From CAZEAN01 sp964510225 (GTDB lineage: Bacteria > Planctomycetota > Planctomycetia > Isosphaerales > Isosphaeraceae), in contig CAZEAN010000166.1 of assembly GCA_964510225.1 (NCBI GenBank), positions 1 to 11,324 of the forward strand: a stretch of 11,324 bases of DNA, given 5' to 3'. A program made the translations under genes and the position numbers. Under the pieces are notes generated by a model. The model ran no database searches and was not told the origin of the DNA. It saw nothing but the letters and a program-made list of their open reading frames with translations. Shown piece by piece: positions 1-6,715 of the stretch; position 1 is the first letter of the stretch, and each line of letters begins with the position of its first letter.

Positions 1-1
1 T

Positions 2-550
2 GAGGTGTTGGTCGCCGAGCAGCCTGGTGTCCCCGACTACCGCAATCGACTGGCCACATTCCTCGGCAACCTGGGTGCGGTCCTGGTTGGGCAAGGTCGC
101 TTTGAAGAAGCGCGGTTACGGTTTCAGGAAGCGATCGAACATCAACGGTTTGTCTTCGACAAGTACCCGCAATTCATCCAATTCAGGCGAGACTTGAACA
201 ACCAATACGTGAGATTGTGCCTTTGCGAACTTCTGCTTGGTAACACCCAGGAAGCAATCAAGATCACTCGGGAGCGGGTCAAACTCTGGCCAGGGATCCC
301 TGGAGAATTGTACGACGCCGCCTGTAAGTTGTCGTTGGGTGTTCCGATCGCCCGTGATGAAGACGATGCCGAGGCCATCGCCGCCGAAGCAGTAGCGATG
401 CTTGAGCAAGCGGTGGAGGCGGGGTGGAATGATGTTGAGAGGACACAGAGCGAACGATCTCTGACCCCGCTGCGCGATCGGGACGACTTCAAGCAGCTCC
501 TCGCCGAGATGTATGACAAGACGTTCCCGGCGATGCCGTTTGCGGAGTGA
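2..550 (+). CDS. TPR-repeat protein, C-terminal fragment (probably a Ser/Thr kinase tail)
   Basis: The reading frame is open from the left edge (codon at 2-4) to a TGA at 548-550, so this is the 3' part of a longer gene; the GTG at position 5 is only the first possible start inside the window. The visible part, about 182 residues, is helical and TPR-like: a segment with LGNLGAVLVGQGRFEEA, then a second helical pair with ELLLGNTQEAIKITRE. It ends with a YDAACKLSLGVP segment, an EAVAMLEQAVEAGW helix and a final LTPLRDRDDFKQLL motif. From family knowledge, this ending is typical of the C-terminal TPR region of planctomycete Ser/Thr protein kinases, where it is thought to bind partner proteins. 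No kinase motif lies inside the window, so the kinase assignment is inference. The gene converges with the ferredoxin gene on the other strand. Confidence 0.8.
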   Translation, partial: EVLVAEQPGVPDYRNRLATFLGNLGAVLVGQGRFEEARLRFQEAIEHQRFVFDKYPQFIQFRRDLNNQYVRLCLCELLLGNTQEAIKITRERVKLWPGIPGELYDAACKLSLGVPIARDEDDAEAIAAEAVAMLEQAVEAGWNDVERTQSERSLTPLRDRDDFKQLLAEMYDKTFPAMPFAE

Positions 551-601
551 GGGAGGGATCGCGCGGGACTCTGAAGTTTTGCAGTAGGTTGAAGGACCGT
601 T

Positions 602-624
602 CTGACGATGATGTGGATCGTTAG
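602..624. terminator. Possible stem-loop between convergent genes
   Basis: The arms CTGACGAT (602-609) and ATCGTTAG (617-624) can pair over 8 positions, one of them G-U, around a 7-base loop. The stem lies in the 70-base gap between the two convergent genes and covers the ferredoxin stop codon. There is no T-run on either side, so it is not a classical intrinsic terminator. It could be a weak bidirectional terminator or chance. Confidence 0.2.
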
Positions 625-944
625 TCGGTGGGACGGGTGCCAGGATCGATGCCGACGACGGAAGCACGATTGACAACGCGGACGGTGAGGTCGTCGGTGA
701 CGCGGATTTGGCAGGAGAGTCGGGTGTCGGTGGGGAGGTCGGCTTCGCGGGCGAGGCGTTCGCGTTCGGCTTCCTCCATCGCGGGGGCGGTTCCTTCGAG
801 AATCTCGACCCGGCAAGTCGTGCACTTGGCGACCCCGCCACAGCGGTGGAGGATGTCGACCCCAGCGTCTTCAATCACTAAGGTCAGCTTTTTCCCGGCT
901 TCGGTCTCGAACGATCCAACACCCTCTACTGTTACCGTAGGCAT
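621..944 (-). CDS. [2Fe-2S] ferredoxin, adrenodoxin-like spacing
   Basis: This is a complete 107-residue protein, the usual size for a small soluble [2Fe-2S] ferredoxin that carries single electrons in the cytoplasm. The cluster ligands are visible as C35-x5-C41-x2-C44 with the fourth cysteine at C78 in RLSCQI. The x5 spacing matches the adrenodoxin type rather than the plant type (x4). The N-terminus is a beta-grasp start (PTVTVEGVGSFETEAG). The ATG at 944-942 is supported by GGAGA at 953-957, 8 bases upstream. It is the last gene of the - strand block, 75 bases after the permease stop, with no clear terminator between, so it may be co-transcribed. No ferredoxin reductase, oxygenase or Fe-S assembly gene is in the window, so its redox partner is unknown. 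The segment 55-71 is rich in Glu, Arg and Ala and is probably an acidic interaction helix. Confidence 0.92.
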   Translation of the reverse strand: MPTVTVEGVGSFETEAGKKLTLVIEDAGVDILHRCGGVAKCTTCRVEILEGTAPAMEEAERERLAREADLPTDTRLSCQIRVTDDLTVRVVNRASVVGIDPGTRPTD

Positions 945-1019
945 ACTGGCTGTCTCCGTCTGACGTGGGAGCGTGAGTTGATCGGTTTCTCTGAGGATGA
1001 TCGATTGCTGGGGCCGTCG

Positions 1020-2687
1020 TCAAATGGTCATCCCCGCCGCCCACCAGCGGATCCGGAACGCGAAGAAGGTGAAGACGTTCAAAATCACGGTGAGAATCAA
1101 CGAGACGACGAGATACGCTGCCCAGATCGGCACTTCAAGGCCGGTAGTAAACGGGACGGGAACATCTCTGCTCCCCAAAAAGTTGGGCAAGTAGACTTCA
1201 CCGGTCGTCGGAGATCGGATCTCGATGCTGAATGAGGCTGCGAAGGGGCTTGTGACCGTTAATGCGGTAAGGTTCCGATCGGGAATTTCGGTGTAACCTC
1301 GGAGGTACCAGGAGAGTCCAATCGGCATCAAGAAAATCAGTAACAGAACGAGGTAAGTCATCACCATCGCCACCGAGGACCTCCGACTCAGCGCCGAGCA
1401 GAGCAGACCGACCGTCGACGTGAGCAGACAGGTCGCCCCGATAATGAGCAAGAACACGAAGAAGGTCAGAAAGATCTCGCGGAGATCGGGGATCAAGAGG
1501 TAGGCCAGGAGCAATTGTTCGGTCAGGAGGAACGTGAGGACGGTCGAGACCCGTGCCGCGGCCAAGAGTTTTGCAATCACAATCGGGCCGGGACGGAGGA
1601 GGGTCGTAAGGAGCAGACCGAGCGTCTTGCGCTCCCGTTCTTGGGTGATGCTTCCCGCCGAGAAGACAGGGCCCACCAAAAGATTGAACATCAAAACATA
1701 ACAAACATAATACCCGGAAAACTCGGGTCTTAAGAACAAGAGATACGCCATAAGCGGAATGGAAAGAAACATGCTGACTTGGATGACAAGCCGGAGCATC
1801 AAGGTCCCTTGGCTAAAGATCTCGCTCCGAAGCTCTTTGTCGAGGACCGGATTGGTCCCGTCGGGCATGAGGTCTGTCCGCTTGGAAGGAGCAAAGAGCA
1901 TATCCGGGAAGGCGTCACGATCGATCACCACACCGACGGCATATTTCATCTCCTCCTCTTCGTCGACGACTTCCTTCCCTTCGCTCCCGACGTCGGGTGG
2001 GAACAACAATCGACGGTTGATCAAGAGTCCGACGATCACCCAGATTGCCACACACCAAGGCGGGAGGATGGCGATGGAGACGAAGTCGCGGAGCTGGGCG
2101 TCGCCGGCTTGCGTGACTACCAGAGTTGCGATCGCTAAGGGAAGGATTGTTAGGTAACTGACCACGAGCGCCGAACTTGTCCGACCGAAGAAACTGGAGC
2201 AAGCAACACTGATTAGCCCGAACGTCCCCGCCGCGAGGATCAAGACCAAGTAGGCGCGGGCAATCTCTGAGATCAGGATCCCGCCAAGCAAAAAGCAGAG
2301 CGTCATCAGTGGGAGGCTGGAGATGATCAGCAAGATCAGGTAAGTCAACGAGCTGAGCAGCTTGCCAACCAGGATCGTCGACGGTTCGAGAGGGCTCGCG
2401 AGGAGCATCTCGTAAGTCTTCCGCTCTTTCTCCCCCGTAATGCTTCCAGCAGCAAAGGTCGGTGCCACCAGTGAGACCAGGAGGAATTGTCCCAGAAAAA
2501 AGAGGTTGAAAAGGCGCTGGGAGAATCCCGCACCTACCGTGCTGATATCTCCGGACGCACTCGGCCAGGCAAAATAGACGACGACGCCAAGGAATGCAAC
2601 ATAAACAAGTTCAATGATGAACGAACGATTTGACCTAAGGTTGACCAACAGTTCGCGGATCAGGACGGGATTATCACGGAGAATCAT
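1020..2687 (-). CDS. ABC-2 type transporter permease, fused double-length
   Basis: This 555-residue membrane protein has about 12 likely transmembrane segments and forms the membrane part of an ABC exporter in the inner membrane. It is an internal duplication. NPVLIREL (6-13) recurs as NPVLDKEL (279-286), GSITGEKERKT (81-91) as GSITQERERKT (345-355), and GRTSSALVVSYL (168-179) as SRRSSVAMVMTYL (434-446). The halves are joined by a charged linker at about 229-278 containing VDEEEE. Ordinary ABC-2 permeases have one such half of about 250 residues and dimerise, so this gene seems to encode both halves. A larger extracytoplasmic loop lies at about 460-518. The ATPase gene ends 89 bases upstream. 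The ATG at 2687 is chosen because the start MILRDNPVLIREL fits the repeat, but no clear Shine-Dalgarno sequence precedes it. The substrate is unknown. Confidence 0.9.
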   Translation of the reverse strand: MILRDNPVLIRELLVNLRSNRSFIIELVYVAFLGVVVYFAWPSASGDISTVGAGFSQRLFNLFFLGQFLLVSLVAPTFAAGSITGEKERKTYEMLLASPLEPSTILVGKLLSSLTYLILLIISSLPLMTLCFLLGGILISEIARAYLVLILAAGTFGLISVACSSFFGRTSSALVVSYLTILPLAIATLVVTQAGDAQLRDFVSIAILPPWCVAIWVIVGLLINRRLLFPPDVGSEGKEVVDEEEEMKYAVGVVIDRDAFPDMLFAPSKRTDLMPDGTNPVLDKELRSEIFSQGTLMLRLVIQVSMFLSIPLMAYLLFLRPEFSGYYVCYVLMFNLLVGPVFSAGSITQERERKTLGLLLTTLLRPGPIVIAKLLAAARVSTVLTFLLTEQLLLAYLLIPDLREIFLTFFVFLLIIGATCLLTSTVGLLCSALSRRSSVAMVMTYLVLLLIFLMPIGLSWYLRGYTEIPDRNLTALTVTSPFAASFSIEIRSPTTGEVYLPNFLGSRDVPVPFTTGLEVPIWAAYLVVSLILTVILNVFTFFAFRIRWWAAGMTI

Positions 2688-2728
2688 GATCGTGTGTGTT
2701 GGTCTGGGGGCGGTTGTATCGAAAACGG

Positions 2729-2762
2729 CTGAGAAGATTGGGTTACTTGATTCTCAGTCAAG
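2729..2762 (-). other. Possible RNA pseudoknot or alternating hairpins in the ATPase-permease gap
   Basis: Read on the - strand, CTTGA (2762-2758) pairs with TCAAG (2750-2746). The 7 bases between them, CTGAGAA (2757-2751), are exactly complementary to TTCTCAG (2735-2729) ten bases further on. The parts are contiguous, so the RNA could form an H-type pseudoknot or switch between two exclusive hairpins. It sits 14 bases after the ATPase stop and 41 bases before the permease ATG, which lacks an obvious ribosome binding site. A role in permease translation is inference. With no base in the first loop, one pair of the second stem would probably have to open. Confidence 0.3.
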
Positions 2763-2772
2763 CTTTCAATTG

Positions 2773-2788
2773 ATTGTTAATTAACAAT
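2773..2788. repeat. Perfect 16-base AT-rich palindrome at the ATPase stop codon
   Basis: ATTGTTAATTAACAAT equals its own reverse complement over all 16 bases. It covers the last codons and the TAA stop of the ABC ATPase gene. Next to it, TCAATTGA (2766-2773) is a second, 8-base palindrome. Such an AT-rich block stands out against the GC-rich surroundings. It could be a protein binding site, a transcript-end structure or a coincidence; the symmetry itself is certain, its function is not. Confidence 0.5.
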
Positions 2789-3706
2789 ACCCTTTGTAAC
2801 AGTCATGAAGACTTCATCTAGCGACATCTGTACTTCAGAGAAGGACTGGATGGTGACGTTGGCATGAATGAGTCGCTGAAGGAGACGTGCCATCTCTTCG
2901 TCGCCGAGGGTGATATCTGCGTTGAGGGTATGGTCATAGACGGTGAGGTCATTGACGCTGGGATCATCCCGGAGGATCGCTTCGGCTTTGGCCAGATCGT
3001 CACCGAAAACCCGGATCTCGAGCCGTCGATGACCTCGGATCGCGCGTTGGATTTCCTCAACACTTCCGGCAGTGAGCAATCTGCCTCGCTCGATGATGCC
3101 GATCGAGGTCACAAAGTCAGCCAACTCGGGAAGAATGTGACTGGAGACCAAAATCGTTTTGCCCATCATCCGAAGTTCGCTGAGGAGTGCTTTCATCTCC
3201 GCCCGAGCCCGGGGATCAAGGCCAGAAGCTGGCTCATCAAGAATCAACACAGGTGGATCGTGAACAAGCGTTTTTGCCAAGCAGAGTCGTTGCTTCATCC
3301 CTTTGGAGAGTCCGTTGACATAATCATCCCGTTTATAGGTGAGGTCGAGAAGCTCCAGGACTTCGGCAATGATCTTCTTGCGTCCCCCACGGGGAATCTG
3401 GTAGGCAACGGCGAAGAAGTCGAGGAATTCCCAGACCTTCATGCCGTCGTAGACCCCGAAGTCGTCGGGCATAAAGCCGATTACTTTCCGGACGGCCATC
3501 GGATCTTCGGTTACCGAATGCCCGGCAATGTAGCCTTCGCCAGATGTTGGCCGGAGGAGGGTGGCGAGGAATCGAATCGTGGTGCTCTTCCCCGCGCCAT
3601 TCGGTCCGATAAAGCCAAAGATCTCCCCTTCCTTGATTGTGAAGCTCAGATCATCGACAGCTACGAAGTCACCATAGCGTTTCGTAAAGTTGCGGACTTC
3701 AATCAT
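2777..3706 (-). CDS. ABC transporter ATP-binding protein
   Basis: This complete 309-residue ABC ATPase should drive the permease encoded next to it from the cytoplasmic face of the inner membrane. It shows Walker A GPNGAGKST (34-42), Walker B VLILDEP (153-159) with catalytic E158, a D-loop SGLD (161-164) and the H-loop SSHI with H190. Two motifs deviate. The signature is LSKGM (133-137) instead of LSGGQ, and the Q-loop region reads GFMPDDFGVYDGM (77-89), with D81 where the glutamine would be. Both deviations are, as far as I recall, common in the GldA/NosF-like exporter branch. The C-terminal part (about 215-309) ends in SLDEVFMTVTKG, the usual tail of that branch. It starts 30 bases after the 923-residue gene. 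The ATG at 3706 is preceded only by a distant GGGG, so the ribosome binding site is weak. The substrate cannot be predicted. Confidence 0.95.
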   Translation of the reverse strand: MIEVRNFTKRYGDFVAVDDLSFTIKEGEIFGFIGPNGAGKSTTIRFLATLLRPTSGEGYIAGHSVTEDPMAVRKVIGFMPDDFGVYDGMKVWEFLDFFAVAYQIPRGGRKKIIAEVLELLDLTYKRDDYVNGLSKGMKQRLCLAKTLVHDPPVLILDEPASGLDPRARAEMKALLSELRMMGKTILVSSHILPELADFVTSIGIIERGRLLTAGSVEEIQRAIRGHRRLEIRVFGDDLAKAEAILRDDPSVNDLTVYDHTLNADITLGDEEMARLLQRLIHANVTIQSFSEVQMSLDEVFMTVTKGIVN

Positions 3707-3736
3707 GGTTGTGGTATCCCCAGATAAGTTGGCTTC

Positions 3737-6508
3737 TTATGGTTGGCGATCTGACCTTGAAGACCCGCTGGGGACAGAATCGGTCCGTGGGTTCCCACGC
3801 TGGCTCAGGCCGTTCAGAAAAGCAGCAGGATTTTCGCTGCTCTCTCCTAGGAATCCTTGAAGCCGATCGATCATGGTTTCCTCTGGAACACGTGAAGCCT
3901 GGTAGGTCTTCGAGTTGTAGAGCGGAGCGGAGGGTGAGGGTGGTGGGCCGTATCGGAGGTGGGAGACCACCAGCGTGAGGACTCGATGTCGATCGACTTC
4001 AGGAGTGAGGACTTGGCCTGGGATCGGATCCGTACTCCAACCAACGAGCCGGAGTTCTCCCGCGTCGGCTGGCCCGTTCCAGTTATAGGCTCTCAAAGGG
4101 CTGACAAACGACTCTAAATCAAGCCAGTCAGGCTGGTCTTCAGTCGCCAATTCTGGCTCGAATTCCTCGACGGCTTGAAGTGAATCCAACTCGATGACGG
4201 CACCGGGAGGGATCTGACCGATCGGTTGATAGCGATTCAGACCATTCAAGCCGGTACCGACTTCAATAAGAACGGCGTCTCGCAGATCGATTGCGGTCCC
4301 GTTGATGAGTTGATTTCTCCCATCTTCGGTCGTATCGAGTCCAATGACGCCTTGGAAACGTCCGAGATCTTCGGGGAATCCAGGTGCATTTGGGAGGAGA
4401 ATAAGTTGTTCCGACCGATACATCGCGAGACTCCTGGGCTCGACCTGGAAGTCGACGAGTCCAGGATCCGGGGTGGTCTGGAAGACCGCTTGGGTGATCG
4501 CATCACCTCGGATGCTCGATCTGGTGTCGAGCGGTAAAACTAACGCTGTGGGGTCACTGGGATAAATGATTTCGAATGCGTCTCGGCTATTGGAGTAGAG
4601 CACAGAGAACCGGCTTACATGTGCTCTTGGATAGCCAGGCTGGAGTTCTACCAGCGTGACTTCATCACAAGCACGATCGTATCCGAGGTCGATTGCTGCT
4701 GCCCGCTCGACCGCAATGGCGAAGCCAAGGGCCAACAGCGGGACAATTCCCCAGGCCAGTTCACGACGTCTGAGGAGGAACCGGCATACAAGCCAATTCA
4801 ACGGGACCAAGGAGACTACATAAAGGAGGACGATCCGAAGGACAAACGTGGGCGCCGGGATCTCGATTCCGAGCGCGGCTACCAGTGCGGATCGAGCGAG
4901 GTTCGGCATCCCCGAATCGTCTCTCCAGGCTGCTACAGGATCGTCTGGGAGTCGGTCCTGGTCTGGATCGATTGATGGGTCGACATACCCAGGGCCAGGA
5001 ACGGGATTCGAGGGCACAACTTTTCCCTCGGCACTCGCCGTAGGAACGGTTGGCTCTTTGGGAAGTTCAGCTTCCTCCGTGGAATCTTTTTCACCCTTCC
5101 GGGTCTGAGGCGGAGGAAGTTGGATCAAATCACGGCTCAGGAGGCGGTACCAAGAAAGATCAGTACCGGCGAGCATTCTCGAATCGTTCCGGTCCCCAAC
5201 GCGCCAGGGATCATTCGGACGCCGGAGGATGATCTGACGGGTCATCTGATCATTCCCGGGCCACTTGAGTAACTCAGCTTCCTTCGGGTCAAACGCAAGC
5301 ATCAGAATGCGACCACGGCCCACGCGACGCTCAAGGCCGATTACGGGTCCACGATTGCCGTGAAGTCTGAGGCTGACGACATCTGAGCCGATCGGATCGA
5401 GTCCTGCGAGATAGAGTCCTGCCTCGGATTCTGGAGGTCTCGCCTCCTCGGGTGCAGGAGTGGACTCTTTTAGGCTCCTCGGCGAATAGTTCTGCACATC
5501 GAATGAGTCAAGTGCATCACGCCACCTCGGCGCCTCATACGAATCTTGGAACTCCTGGAATTCATCCGGAGGAACCAGACTGCTCAACCCGTTCGGCACA
5601 CCCGGGAGATAGGGAGCGATGAGGGATTCATCACGATCACTGATGAACGCGGGGGTTGGGGTGGCACCGCCGGCGATCACTAGCTGGCCACCCCAGTGGA
5701 TCCAATCGATCATCGCCCGCTGTTGACCGAGGCTCAGTACTTTCGGCTCGACGCTGTCCCAGATCACATGACTGGTTGTGGTCCATGTCAGTGGATGGGG
5801 TGAGAGGTTTGGATTTTCAGGCTCGATCGGCTGGACGACTCGGTAGTAGGCTCGACGCTCCTTGGCGGTCGGGTCACTCCTGTCGGTCGTGGCACCGAGG
5901 ATAGCCTGGTAATCGCGCCAGAGTGTGTAGCTGTCAACATCATTCGCCAGGATCAGGAGGACCATCTGGTGAGCCTCCAGCGGGCGGACGACGGCATCTG
6001 TACCATTATCGGGGCGGATGGCGTTGATTCTGCCGAGATCGATCCCAAACGACTTCGACGAGGGGGGGATCGGAATGAAGACCGGCCAGCTCATCCGCAT
6101 CAACTGGCCTTCAATGAGCCCTACTTGGCGTCGATAGACCATCTGCATCGGCATCCCACGCAAGGGGATTGGTGCCGTCTGCAAACGGCCTTCATAGGTT
6201 TCTAAGTTCGCCTGTAATTGGACGGTGAGCCAAGACCAATGATCGGGCTTGATCAACGGGAGCGTGTCAAAGGGTGCGATATCGGTCTTCGAGAATTCAA
6301 ATCTTGGCTTCTGCTCCCGTTCCCGACGTTCGGCAACTGCGTCGGGATCGGCGAGTTCTCGGAGTCGTTTGACCGAATCCGATTCGACTTCGGCCTCATT
6401 CTCGAGTAGGAGGTCGTCTTGCGCGTCGGTACTCCCAACGGATCCCAGCAGGAAGAGAAGGGTTACCGAGCACAGAGTTAGTCGCCCGAAGAGAACTCGA
6501 CAGAACAT
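3737..6508 (-). CDS. Large secreted/membrane protein, possible GATase-like fold, ABC-exporter partner
   Basis: This 923-residue protein has no firm family name. A signal peptide is likely at 1-29 (hydrophobic CSVTLLFLLGSVG, then TDAQ). The long extracytoplasmic part contains HVIWDSVEPKVLSLGQQRAM followed by DWIHWGGQLVIAGG (268-281), and later RRVGRGRILMLAFDPKE (394-410). These resemble glutamine-amidotransferase-like (DUF4350-like) domains in membrane proteins beside ABC exporters; catalytic residues are not evident, so it is probably a binding fold. A Pro/Glu-rich linker spans about 465-535. Two transmembrane helices lie at about 555-579 and 585-603, followed by a second large domain to the end. 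The ATG at 6508 has GAGAGGG at 6518-6524, 9 bases upstream. It is first in its block and ends 30 bases before the ATPase, so a role as auxiliary subunit of that exporter is inferred, comparable in position to GldG but not clearly homologous. Confidence 0.8.
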   Translation of the reverse strand: MFCRVLFGRLTLCSVTLLFLLGSVGSTDAQDDLLLENEAEVESDSVKRLRELADPDAVAERREREQKPRFEFSKTDIAPFDTLPLIKPDHWSWLTVQLQANLETYEGRLQTAPIPLRGMPMQMVYRRQVGLIEGQLMRMSWPVFIPIPPSSKSFGIDLGRINAIRPDNGTDAVVRPLEAHQMVLLILANDVDSYTLWRDYQAILGATTDRSDPTAKERRAYYRVVQPIEPENPNLSPHPLTWTTTSHVIWDSVEPKVLSLGQQRAMIDWIHWGGQLVIAGGATPTPAFISDRDESLIAPYLPGVPNGLSSLVPPDEFQEFQDSYEAPRWRDALDSFDVQNYSPRSLKESTPAPEEARPPESEAGLYLAGLDPIGSDVVSLRLHGNRGPVIGLERRVGRGRILMLAFDPKEAELLKWPGNDQMTRQIILRRPNDPWRVGDRNDSRMLAGTDLSWYRLLSRDLIQLPPPQTRKGEKDSTEEAELPKEPTVPTASAEGKVVPSNPVPGPGYVDPSIDPDQDRLPDDPVAAWRDDSGMPNLARSALVAALGIEIPAPTFVLRIVLLYVVSLVPLNWLVCRFLLRRRELAWGIVPLLALGFAIAVERAAAIDLGYDRACDEVTLVELQPGYPRAHVSRFSVLYSNSRDAFEIIYPSDPTALVLPLDTRSSIRGDAITQAVFQTTPDPGLVDFQVEPRSLAMYRSEQLILLPNAPGFPEDLGRFQGVIGLDTTEDGRNQLINGTAIDLRDAVLIEVGTGLNGLNRYQPIGQIPPGAVIELDSLQAVEEFEPELATEDQPDWLDLESFVSPLRAYNWNGPADAGELRLVGWSTDPIPGQVLTPEVDRHRVLTLVVSHLRYGPPPSPSAPLYNSKTYQASRVPEETMIDRLQGFLGESSENPAAFLNGLSQRGNPRTDSVPSGSSRSDRQP

Positions 6509-6598
6509 CTACCCATTCCCTCTCGTCGATTTGTGCTGCGACGGTTGTCCGAGGAGTCCGAACGCGAGACAACCAACGGGCGGCGACCTCACGAGCCT

Positions 6599-6628
6599 AA
6601 TGTACTCGTTCCGGTCGTCCGACGCCAA
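6599..6628 (-). promoter_or_regulatory. Candidate promoter for the ABC block
   Basis: On the - strand, TTGGCG (6628-6623) and TACATT (6604-6599) are separated by 18 bases and each match 4 of 6 bases of the sigma-70-type consensus. The pair lies about 90 bases upstream of the ATG at 6508 in the only sizeable gap of the - strand series. The match is modest and planctomycete promoters are poorly defined, so this is a weak suggestion. Confidence 0.2.
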
Positions 6629-6659
6629 GAGTTGGCCAATTCAATTCCGAAAGAATTGG
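6624..6659 (-). terminator. Tandem hairpins downstream of the guanylyltransferase gene
   Basis: Two adjacent inverted repeats lie 57-92 bases after the stop codon at 6716: CCAATTC (6636-6642) with GAATTGG (6653-6659), and GCCAA (6624-6628) with TTGGC (6632-6636) around a 3-base loop. The first has an alternative pairing, CAATTC (6642-6647) with GAATTG (6653-6658). No T-run follows on the - strand, so an intrinsic terminator is uncertain. The rest of the gap 6509-6715 holds only the candidate promoter and the ribosome binding site of the next gene. Confidence 0.3.
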
Positions 6660-6715
6660 GTGTCGTTGTGACGAGCCGTCCGCGATCCTTGATCCTCGAC
6701 TCGTTTCTACTTGTT

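Noticed and set aside
116..874. Two long - strand frames (116-874 and 142-825) across the left end
   Set aside because: They overlap both the TPR gene and the ferredoxin gene, have Arg/Ser/Pro-rich composition typical of off-frame GC-rich DNA, and contain no motif.
2864..3727. A 287-codon open frame on the + strand
   Set aside because: It lies exactly opposite the ABC ATPase, whose Walker and H-loop motifs prove the - strand frame. The + product shows no recognisable motif and is a shadow frame.
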